This document shows, piece after piece, positions 12,501 through 24,547 of a stretch of 64,000 bases of DNA (position 1 is the first letter of the stretch; each line of letters opens with the position of its first letter). The notes below the pieces were generated by a model. That model was not told where the DNA came from, made no database searches, and was given only the letters and a program-made list of their open reading frames with translations. The position numbers and the translations under genes were made by a program. The DNA comes from Castor canadensis (lineage: Eukaryota; Chordata; Mammalia; Rodentia; Castoridae): positions 122,601,308-122,665,307 of the forward strand of contig NC_133397.1 of the NCBI RefSeq assembly GCF_047511655.1, written 5' to 3'.

Positions 12501-15500
12501 AACTTAATTGCAGGTAACTAGATGATATCACACATTTTAAAACATTTAATGTGGTTCAGCCTCTGACATTGTTTTCTGTAAACTTAAGAATTCCTTAAAA
12601 TTAGTATTACCTATCTTTTTTGTTGTTGTTGTTTTCTTTTTGTCTTTAATGTTTTGGTTGTACTAGGGTTGAACTCAGGGCCTTGTATTTGCTTTACTGC
12701 TTGAGCCACAGCCACACCTCCAGCCCTCCCCGACCTTTTTTTTAGTAATAGGATAGTAAAATAAAATAAAGTAAATGAAAAATCCTAGTTAGAAAGTATA
12801 TTCTAACTTGTAGGATTTTTCTCATCACACTGACTTCTGCATGAAACCTGTTTCTACAGGGTTTCCCCCACCAAACCTCCCAACTTGATGGTTCTAAAAT
12901 CCTTACAGTCACCCAGCTGAGCAGTTTCAGAGTCATCTCTGACTTTCTTGGGGTCCAGTCACTGACAGTGTCTGTCACACAATAGGGATGCTACTCAAAG
13001 AGAGGCTTGCTCACTGGTGCCAGCCCTCAAGCTTACTGGTCCATGATGAGGTAAATGTGTATCAACAGCACACATTTTAGAGACTTTGTAGCCATTTAAA
13101 AAAGTAATTTTTACAGCAGTTAAACCCAATAATAAAAATTGGGACTTATTCTTTCTATTATTTCATCTCATATTTTATTTTTCTAATAGTTTATTTTTGT
13201 TGCATTTTACAAAACTATTGTTCTGTGACAATTTGGAACCTAAAAACGGTATTGCAGTGCTATTGTTTGAGAAGCACTGCTATTGGCTTTCATCTTCCAA
13301 AGCTTTCCATATCCTTTATTCCTTTCACTCTGGCTGCCACTATTCTGCCTAATCTAGCCTCATACACTCTGTACCTTTGCCTAGTCCATACAAACTCTTG
13401 ACTTTGACCCATACTGTGGCAAAATTCATCTTTGTAAAACCACAGTTTGGTAACCTCATCTGGGCTCACAAATGAGAATTGTATTGTATTGTATTGTATC
13501 AAAGGCTGCACTCATTCCAACCCACTCATGTCATCATGCTTCCTCACCTTCACACCTTAGTGCCAGGTGCTTCCTTCACCTCTAATGTCCTATGACCTTT
13601 CTCTGTCAGGGGCCTGCTCAAGTCGAAAATACGGCTCTCCATACTATATTCCCTTATTTCTCCAACCTGAAATTACACATTTAAGCTGTGACATGTATCA
13701 TTTATTCTTGTATTAGTTACTTTTTTCTTCTTTTTTTGAAACAGGGTCTTGCTATATAGCTCAACTAGCCTGGAACTGCCTGTGTAGCACAGGCTGGCCT
13801 GGAACTTGTAATCTTCCCATCTCAGTCTCCTAGGTGTTGGGATTATAGGTGTGAACAACCACACATGGTGTATTAGTTACTTTTGCATAACTGTGACCAA
13901 AATACCTAAGAGAACAACCGAAGGAAGGGAAAGGAGAGGAATACAGAGGAGAGGAGGACAGGAGAAAGGAGAGGAAACCCCCAGGAACAGGTTACTCTCA
14001 AGGCCCAGCTCTGATAACCTAATTCCTCCAGCGAGGTCCCATCTTACATTTTCAGAACTTCCTGAAATAGTACCAACAGCTGAGGACATACATACAATAA
14101 TACTAGTTTTCATATAGCACTTCCCAACATTTCTAAATAACTCTCTATATTTACTAATCCTGTAGATTTTTAGGCTATCCTTCACATTCTTATCTCCTTA
14201 CCTTCCTTCCAATACTTGATATATAGTTGGTACTAATTAATTACTAATTAAATATTTAGGTTCTTAAAATTTTTTTTTTTAATTTGGTGGTCCTGGAGGT
14301 TGAACTCAGGACCTCATGCTCACCCAATAGACGCTCTACCAGTGGAGCCACACTCCCAGTGCCTCTTATTTTTGCCTGGTCCATGATCCTCCTGTTTACA
14401 CTTCCTGTGCAGCTGGGATGACAGGCTTGATTGAGATGGGGTTTTGCTTGCTTTTTCCTTAGGCTGGCCTTGAACCCTGATCCTACTGATCTCTGTCTTC
14501 TAAGTAGCTGGGATTACAGCATAAGTCACTGGTGTCTGGCTGACGTTGGGGGTATTTTGTGTAGGGCCAACAAAGAAAGAAAGACCAGGCATATCTCAAA
14601 CTGACATTTATCCATTCAACCAAATACTTTTTGTACAAATATCTGTGACAGGAAGTCCTGCATCGTGGATGATAAGACTTCGGCTTACTGTTTGCATGTG
14701 TGTGGCAGGGCTAACAGTAATCAAAGAAAAAGAAATAGGTGTTGAGTTTTGGTAGGCCTGTAAAGGAGAAAAAGAATAGTAGAAGGAGCCTTCCTCATAT
14801 ACACTCATGGAAAAGCCCTTCTATGGAGGTGATATTTAAGCAAGTGTCAGAAGGATGAAGAGGAAAAGGAGGAGGTTAGAATATTCTAAACTGAGGAAAC
14901 AGGATGGCTGTGTTCAGTGGACAGAAAGGCCAGCATGGCTGGAGCATAGTGAGTAAAGGAAAAAGGAGCATGAGAAAGTGTCACACAGGTAGGCAGGAGC
15001 CAGGTCACGTAGGCCTGAGAGGGGCTTGGAATTTGAAATGACGTGGTAAACCTTTGGAGGATTTTAAGCAAGAAAAAAAGTCACAGTCTGATATATGTGA
15101 TTAAGCATCACTTTAAATGATTGTGATGGATGGATTTTAGGGAGGCAAGAGTGTCTGGGAGAAGACAGGAAATGATAGTATAGAAAATATTTAGAAGGAA
15201 GAGTGCCAGCATGCATGTGGTAGGAGAGGAAAAGGAAAGGACAATAGTGTTATAACCGAGTAATTGGTTGATGGTGACACTTGTTGAAATGATGAAAAAT
15301 GGTAGAGAATTGAGGGAAATAAGAATTGGTTCTGGAGGGCCAGGCATTGGTGGTGTATGTCTACAGTCCTAGCTACTCAGAAGACAGAGACAGATCAAGG
15401 CCAGCCCAGGCAAAGTTAGCAGGAGAACCTATCTGAAAAATAAACTAAATGCAAAAGGACTGGGTGGGGAGGGGGGGCGGCACACGGCTCACGTGGTATA

Positions 15501-17796
15501 GCACTTGCCTAGGTAGCAGAAGACTGAGTTCATAAACTTGTATGACTCTTGTCATACAAGAGTCATACAATAATAATTCTCCCAATAGGTTTGCAAGATC
15601 AAAAGATAAAAAATTGTGGCCACAGACATTTTCAAGCACATAAAACCTGTTGTCAAATTATTTTTCAAAAGAATATTACCGATTTATATTCCTTGCAGTA
15701 GTTCATGAGAACATAATTTTCACCATGTTATTGGAAACCTTAGTAAATTTGCAGACAGCAGGCACATCTCTGTCAAATGTTGGTTCTGTATCTGCAACTA
15801 ATGTTACAAATTCTAAAACTAACTCCCAAGTCGAGTACATTTAACTTGTCCCCTTTTGATACTTTTTAAAAAGTGATTTAATTCATTAAACCATTTTTGG
15901 CTCTTTTCTTTTGAAATTACCTTCAAAACAATTCAAAACACATTATTAAGACAAATTTTCTTCACTGTTTCTGAGCATGTGGCTCAATGTACATATCCAG
16001 AAATGCTTGATTTGTGTGTGTAGGTCTCATCATTTCAAATGAATTTGTGATAGAGATGTAATTTTTAACCAGTGTTTCTTTTCATCTATTTAAATAACAC
16101 TCCAGTAAAACTGTTTAAATTAAAAAGAAAAATCTTAACCAAATAACAAATTCACTTTTCCTTGTTCTTAATGTTAAATAGTGAGATTCTGTTCAAGTTA
16201 ATGTTAAAAACATTCTTTACAACTGCCATTCATGTTAATTTGAAAAGCTTACTCTAAATCAAATTAATGATTATTTTCAAACTAGTTTTTTATTTCTTCT
16301 GTGTGATTAACAATAGGCTTCCCTGGTGGGTATTTGCTAATCTGTGTCTGACTGCCTCTTGGGGTATAAGCTCTTGATCTTCCTGCTTGGTATGCATTGA
16401 CCAGTTGACAGGCTCTGCTTGTTTGTAAGTAGCTTCTCAAACATGCTAATGTTGCTTTCCCCAGTAGGGCTTGGCATATTTGTCAAGACAGAAAAAAGCT
16501 CTCAGTAATACTGTTCTAAATTGATGTGGGGCTACTTTTCACAGTGTTCAATTTATATTTACATATATTCTCTCTCTACCCCAACCTACCCAATTACAGT
16601 CCTGAGATTTATCTCACAGAAGGAAAGGGAGCAGGCAGAGCATGAATACATGCATATACATATACATATACTTACCCATATACATATACTAATTATACAC
16701 AGTAACCAGGCTCACAACAGTTGCAAATAGAGTGTCTGACAGACAGCTGTAAACTCTGAGCAGAATTCTTTCAGACAGAATTCGAATACAAAGACTGAAA
16801 GACTGGCAGGCCATGAAAATGTTCTGTTCTACCTGTGGCTCAAAATGCAGAAACAGAACCTTCCAAGTAGAGCAGAAATAATGAATTGGGCCTACTTGTG
16901 TCATGATTTGAAACTCTGAAGCATTATTTTTAAGAATTTAAAGGATACCACTCATTCGTGGAAGGTAAAAAGTTGGTCTCAGAGAAGTAGAGGTTAGAGT
17001 AGTTGTTTCCAGAGCCTGGGAAAGGTGTGAAAGAAGAGGGTGGAGAGAATGGAGGGTGGATGCTAAATGGGCATGGGGTGCGGTAGGATAGCAGGAGCTC
17101 CTTCTGATGTTCTCCAGCACAGTGAGATAACTGTGGTTGACCACAATCAACTCAATAGTTCAAAACAGCTAGTAGAGAGGACTTTGAATGTTCTCAACAC
17201 AAAGAGCAAAGAAATAAGGTCAAAAATAGACCACTTACCTAATCTGATCATTATACATGATATGCACATATTAAAAGGCTACATTATATTCCATAGTAGA
17301 TACAAATAAAACTTTTAAAAATGAGTTTAAGGAGGTCCTGAGACTGAAGGGTTTTAAGAATTGCTGCTCAAGAGCCAAATCGCTGAGGTTATTATATACC
17401 ACCAATGTCTTCTGCAGATATTAACAGGACAAGGACCAATAAACTTGTCTTTTTTCAGTAGCTGCAGGTGTTTGTAGTTGCAATTCCACCTTGTGAAGGA
17501 CTCAGGCAAGGTTACTCTGTTGCTAAAAAGTCCAGATAAAAGCAGAATTTGAGGAAAAGCAGTTGACTCTTTGATTGACTTGAACTCCTAAAATGAGTTA
17601 ATGGACTGGCTTTCCTTTTGAGAAATTCAGTGTTCTTTAATTCAACCTGATTTCTCACTACAGGGCTACAACACACAGTGATCTTATACTGAGAGCAACA
17701 AAACTGGGAGTCCCTTACCGAGTTATTCACAATGCTTCCATAATGAATGCTGTAGGCTGCTGTGGATTACAGGTAATGCTACAAAGCACATTGTTT

Positions 17797-17839
<43 letters not shown>

Positions 17840-20800
17840 TTTGCAGTACTGGGGCTTGAACTCAGGACCTTCACTTTGAGCCATTCCTCCAGCTCTTTTT
17901 GTGTTAGGTTATTTTTGAGATAGGGTCTCTCAAATTATTCGCCCAGGCTGGCTTCGAACTGCGATCTTCCTGATCTCTGCTGGAATGACTGGCACACCAC
18001 CACACCTAACTTTTATTGGTTGAGATGCAGTTCTTTGAACTTTTTTCCTGGGCTGACCTCTAACTATGAGATCCTCCAGATCTCTGCCTCCTGAGCAGTT
18101 AAGATTGTAGGTATGAGCCACCTCACCCACCCTTTCCTAGATTCTTGAGTAAGTGAATGCTCCCCTAAAATCTCATATTTTCTCATGAAGAGTTACTAGT
18201 CCTGACATAGAAGTTCAGTATATGTATGTTAAAGTGAAAGAAGCCAGACACGGGATCACATTTCATACGATTCTGTTCACTTGAAATGTCCCTCAAAGGC
18301 AGAGACAGGAAGTGTGCAGTGGCTGCCGGCTGGGCTGTGCAGAGATCAACTGAACATAGACGTCCCAGGGTCTTAGCACGTGATGATAATGGTCCAAGAC
18401 TAGGTATGGTGTTGGCTGGCGACAGCTCAGTAAACTTACTAAAAATTACTGAATTGTATATTTGAAGTGGGTGAACGTTATGATCGCTAAATTACAATGC
18501 AATATAATGGTTAAAAAGTGAATTAAAGAAGTTTGCTAGATGGGCAAGAGGATAAGACACTGCAGCAGAGAAAGATACAGTTAAAGGAGCGAATCATGGG
18601 AGCACGTCCTAGACTGGGAAGCGGAAAAACTGCTGTGTTTTCTAACTTTTGGCAAAAATCACCGTGACCAAGATTATGTTAGCCATTCAAATTTTTCATT
18701 GAGTCAATTTTAGGATTTTTCACAATTAAAATATTAGTTGTTCTGGAACAATCTGGTCCCAGTGTATTAGAACACTCTGCAAGTGCAATGAGACCACACA
18801 ACAGAGGCAGCCAGATCCAGGGCCTAGAGTGCAGTTTATTGGGGGACTTAGTGATGAAGTGTGGGTGTGGGTGCCCATTAAGAGCCAGTGGATCCCTTCA
18901 ATTTGGGTAAGAAAATGGACTTATGAGGTAGTCAAAAAGTGACTTTATCCATGCTAGAATGTACCTTGTTTGTCTCAGGTTAATCTTACAGAGTCAAGCA
19001 CATTCTTGGTGCCAGAGTCTGCTCATAACTCCCCCATACCATCCTCTAATGGTCTTGTCTGTTTATAACATGGTGGGAAACGATGCAGGGAAACCAGCCC
19101 GGTTCCTCACAGGTCGTCATGGTGGCTACCACTCAAGATGGCCGCAGTCATGCATGCTGAGCACATACGTCAGCTTAAACGCATATACTTCAAAATCATG
19201 TGGCTTCAGAGTCCTAAGTGACAGTGTTTTGTACATTTTTCTAATGAAAGAAAAGTCCGTTTATTTGTCCAAAACTAGGACAGTGGCAAGGTGACTGTGT
19301 TTGAATTCTTTTCTCCCCCCCTTTTGCAGTGTTGGGGGTTGAATCTAGATCCAGGACCTCACATATCCTAAGCAAGCGCTCTACTCCTGAGCCACATCCC
19401 CGCCAGCCCTGCTCAACCACTTCAAGTTTAAATGTCTGCAGAAACATTTAGCAGCTTAGTCATGCAGAATTGGAATTATTTCCATTTCATATTAGAACCA
19501 TGAAAACATAATAATTCTCAATAGTGAATAGCTTGCGTACTCACAGAAAATTAGGAAAATACCTTAATTGTGAAGAAGAAAGTAGAAAGTATCTACACTT
19601 ACTGTTTTGGTGTATTTTCTTTCCGTCTTTTTCATCAAAGTTTTATATGTGAACTACTTGGCCCTATAGGCTAAACAAAGATAAGCATTGCAAATTCTGA
19701 ATTACTTCTTTGAGGTGCATTTACCTATCTTCATTTTCTTTCTTTCTTGGGGGTGGGTGGGTGGTGCTAAGGACTGAACCCAGGGCCTTGTGCATCCTAA
19801 CTAAGCATGCTCTTTTCCACTAAGCTACACACAAGCCTCTGTCACCTTTGTGTGATGGAATGTACTAATTCTGTTGCAGATTTAGTGCTAAGGTACTTTT
19901 GAGACATTTTAGAGGATGAATCAATGAATCAACTTAATGAAAACACATAGCAGTGATTTCTGGATAAAAACTGTGTTGTCAGTTATAGCTGCCTCTGGCA
20001 GAGGATTGTAGACTTTTCTCATCATTGCAGAATGCTTCCGCTTTCTCCTGCTACTGCAAGAGTGACCTTGAGGATTGCCACATGTTCCTTCATTTATGAA
20101 ATACACATCTGCTCTGGAAAAAAATGTATATTACTTTTAAAAAGTAACAACTAATTTCCTTCGTTTTTCTTTTTATACCTCAACATTCATTGTGATAGTC
20201 AGCCATTCCTGTTTGTTTTCAAAAGCATTATTTGGTTTCATTGTTGACAGGGGCTAATGTAGAAATGATGAAATCTGTCCTAGCACAGAGTACACTCAAT
20301 TCAACAGTAAGGCTGTCAGAATGCTACGTGGCTCTGTAACCTAGAAGAACTCTTCTAAGCTCTTTTCTTTGAGTTATATAGTAATTATTTTTGAGTACTT
20401 GCTAAATCACTGATATTAAATTTTTCCCCTTTCCTTTCCATTTCCACTTATTACTGTTTCTAATTATAGTTTATTCATTCTGATTTTCTGAAACAGGGTC
20501 TTTGCTTTCTAGCTCAGGCTGTCCTTGTACTCATGATCATTTTTCCTTAGTCTCCCAAGTGCTGGGATTATACCTGTATGCCACCAGCCCATCTGTAATC
20601 ATTATTTCAACAGCACCTTATCACCATTCTTTTCCACTTCATAATTTTGTCGTTAAATTACATCTCTGATGGTACCATTCTCTACTCACACAGTTCTGGT
20701 AAAAATGCATCCTGGACAGAATATTCAGCTTCGTGTATGTGTATGTGTTTTTACCATATTATAAATTCTTTCATTTACTCAATTCATTTCATCACAGTGC

Positions 20801-23800
20801 CATAGAGCCCGTTTGCAACAAATATTTCCTAAGTTAAATGGATTATTTATTCCCCCCATCAGGTCTAGTCTTTGGAATTCTTTAAATTGTGATTTTTTTC
20901 ATTTAAGTAATAAATGGCTCCTCATTCATATGTGAGAATATAAACCCTATGGTTTTTCTGTTTGCATAGTCACAGTCAAAGTTGACATACCTCATTGGTA
21001 GTCAGCAAAAGTCACTGTGACACTGGTGTTAAGCCAAGTTCATGTGGGGAGAAAAGCAACAACAAAACAACTCCAAGATTGGCATTCTGTGTAAAAGAGA
21101 AAACTAGTCACTCTTGATTGTGTGGTTTTGTGGTGTACATCTTGACAATTCTGCTGACTCTCCTCTCCTGCAGTCTTCACAGATTTCACTGACTTAAGAT
21201 GTCTATACTTATGAGATACACGTGGAGCCTAATAGATTTCTTTTAGCAAGTTCAAATTTTTAATTTTTTCAAATACGTAACAGATTTCTTAACATATTTT
21301 TAAATGAAAAACCACAGAAAATGTGTTTGTTAGTAAAATACAAAATAAACGAAGCATTGAAGACTAATTATAAAGTGAGTTTTACAAAGCATCTGTACTT
21401 CTGAAAGGAAGGAGATATTGGTGGCAGTAAGATGAGTTAGACTGGCACGGTCGTTCAGGAAAGTGTTATCAAGGGCCCAAAGCAAGATTGGGAAAGAAAT
21501 GGGTAGTAAGCTAGGCAGCTGGAACCAACAGGACCTGGCTCTTGGTGATTTGTCAGGAATTAGAAACCTGGAGGCAGGTTGGGTGTGATTGCTTGGTGAC
21601 CTCCCGTTACTGAGCTCACACTCTCGTTCTCTCGCATGCTCAATGTCTCCTGTGTCCTTCCAGGTCCGTCTCCTATCCTGTCTCTTCAGAAGTTGCTACC
21701 AGCTATCAGTGGGGGTGGTGCTGAACTCTCATAATATTTGATAATTATTGCTTTCTGCCTAATACTTCCTGTGCATCTTCTCACTCTAACGAGATAGTAC
21801 CAGACACATGATTTGGTTTGGAGTTGAGGGCTTTTTTGTTTTAGTGTTTTTGTTTTCTTTTTTCTTAACAGATAACATAATCCAATGTCAAGTTAGATAA
21901 GCTGCTTTCTCTGTATTACTCCAGGTTAAAGTTAAAAATTGTTTCTTGGAAAACAGCTGATTTTGTAGTCTTTAAATTTAGATTTAACACAATAATGCTT
22001 TGGGGAAAAAAGTCACAGTAGAAAAGCTCGCATTATAAGACAGCTTGTATTTAGGCTTCTGCAACCTCAGTTCTCGTCACTATGTGATTTCGCTGCACTT
22101 TCTTTTTATAGCTTACTGGTAAGTCCTTTGGTTGTGACACACAGAGTACTGGTCCTTCTGTTCTTTGAGGTACTGACATCTAAATGGTGAGACTGTTTGC
22201 ATAACGTTCCAGGATTCAGTGAAGAAGTTTGCACTGGAGCCACAGGAGTGGTTGCTGTTTATAAATCTGGGTTCTAGAAGGCAGTGCTTATGTGAGGTTT
22301 TCTTTTTCAAAGACGCTTTTACACAGAATGCTTCATTTAGTGTTTCTATGTGACCAGCATCTCAATTCTCCTTTAAAGGGCTTGTTACTTTCTTTTTGAA
22401 TGAAGAACTTAATTATTTGCTTCTAATTATGTTTCTATGTCTCTTAAAATATTTTAAACCTGCTCAAAATATTTGTTATAATTGCATATATAATTTTCTC
22501 TAATAGTTTTCCTACAAAATTTTTTATGAAATATTAATATTTCAAAAATTTGATCAGAGAATTGAAAACTGTTTTAGGATGTATTATAGTTGAACTTGTC
22601 AGAATTAAATCATAAGTGTAGATTCAAATAATTTGGTGATTTTTGAGCTCATTCCAAAAAGGGAAGCAGTTGAATCCCATCCGGGCATAGCATCTCAGAA
22701 CATCTTCCTGGCAGCAGTGAAGTGTCACTGTCGCATCACCAAATCCCTCATCGTTTACGGAGCCCTTGCAATGTGCAAGGCACTACTAGGCCCTCAGCAT
22801 ACCCTGGCTTCTTTAGAGTTAAGTTACTATCTCCTCAGGATCAGGGGCCCGACAGAAAGAGCCAGGGCCACACTTGCCCAGCCGTCCTGCTGCATGAGGA
22901 ACCTGCATGTTCCATGAGGCCCTGACATCTGTTTTGCTTGCCCATTAAGCCTATGTCTAGCATGATGCCTGCCACATAGTAGGTGATCTATATCAAATAA
23001 TTTTGGGTAAATTTGCCTCTCCTAGGATAATAAGAGTAACCATTCCTCAGTAGAGCTAGGGTGGTGAATCTTGTATCAAAACTCAAAATATTTTTTTCAT
23101 AGAGAAATGTTGTTACACAGGGTGGGAAGATACATGATTGAACACTGGAGTTACATGGGTTGGGGGTGCTGTACACTGCTCACTGATAGGACTGCTATTG
23201 GCTGGCCTGGCTTCCCAGAGAGAATGCCTTGTTTAGACAGTTTTCACTTGGGTGTTGGGAATAAAGCCTTTAATAGGGAAGTTGGAGGCTACAGCCTGCG
23301 AAGAGCACAATGAAATTTCCATTTAGAGCTCAGAGCCACCATTATGAGTATTGGGTATACTTTTTAAGACCCCAAGACATAAAATGTGAGAAGTGTTGAA
23401 CTGCTATGGAGAAGTAGGGATGGAGGACCCTGAGTTACCCCTTCTCCTGTTTCCTTCCTATCTGCTTCCCTGGCCCTTCTTGAAGCAGTCTCTGAAGCTG
23501 ATCTCAGAAGCCTTAGACTATGGGGAGAAGAAGGTCACCAATCCCTGCTTTGAAGGCTTAGAAAAGTTAAGTGTCTTCCTGAAGTCACCAGCTATTTCGG
23601 GCACACAGTTAAATTTGTAACAGAGGACTAGATGTGATTTTCAGTGTCTAGTGCTTTGCAGATCTGTTATAAATTGTCTCAGACACTGTTTCAGTTGAAG
23701 GGTTGAAGAACTAAATCTTTACATAACAACTTCATACACTGTATTTGAAAATAAATCTTTGTACGCTGCCTAGACAAAAACTGATGTTAGCATATCAGTT

Positions 23801-24490
23801 TGCCATTTGAATAAATTTTTAATGCTAACTGACCCTCATAGCCCTGGGGGTTTATCAGTGTTCCTTCATCAGAGATAGAGACTGAGAGTGATGTGACACA
23901 GTTCTCAAGTTGCAGAGCTTGAATCAAAAGTAGATTTCCTAAGCATAAGATCTGGAACTGGATTCCCTCAAGTAGACTGGTGCAGCCATGCTGGGTCAGG
24001 GAAGCAAGCATGTTGTGTGCGCCATGGTGAGGTGGGTGGGGTACTTGGGCGCAAGGAGGAGGCAATGGAAAGGCCCTCATCCCTGGCCTTGAAGGGAGGG
24101 AACAAGTAGAGTCTTGCTAAGTAAGGGGGTGTGGGTTTTGAGCAGTGACTGGAGTGAGAATGTGGTTTGTGAATTTTATTGAGATAATATGTTGGGAAGG
24201 AACATTCCTACAGACCTAAGTCTGAGTATTTCTTCTTCATTACTGACCAGCTATGTGACCTTAGCCAGGTCAGTTGCTCTTTCTGAGTCTTGGTGGTCTC
24301 ATCTATAAGGGTGCTGAAAGGTCTTTTTTTTTTTCCTTCTGAATTCTCTGTATTTTTAGTGGCTACAGAGCTAAATTATGAATTGCTTCCATGTAGCTGC
24401 ACTGAATGCAGAACCTCTACAGGCTTACTTTTGAAAGAGGCATGAGAAAGACATTGGCTACTGTGAACCAAAGAGAACTTCTGTCACCTT

Positions 24491-24547
<57 letters not shown>

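Larger units (their letters stand above)
11548..17663 (+). other. DPH5: DPH5 intron 2 (6.1 kb)
   Basis: Bounded by GTAAGT and TACAG. Contents: SINEs at about 11.7, 12.6, 13.7, 14.3 and 15.3 kb, an L2-like piece at 13.3-13.7 kb, an unassigned old repeat at 14.8-15.2 kb and an L1M 3' end at 16.9-17.3 kb. I see nothing recognisable in 11900-12600, 12740-13170, 15600-16500 or 17330-17660. Confidence 0.85.

Noticed and set aside
13868-14115. Possible MaLR-type LTR or other old repeat starting TGTATTAGTTACTTTTGC with a purine-rich stretch
   Set aside because: Only the first bases resemble a reversed LTR end; no second end, promoter or target duplication could be seen, so it is not listed as an element.
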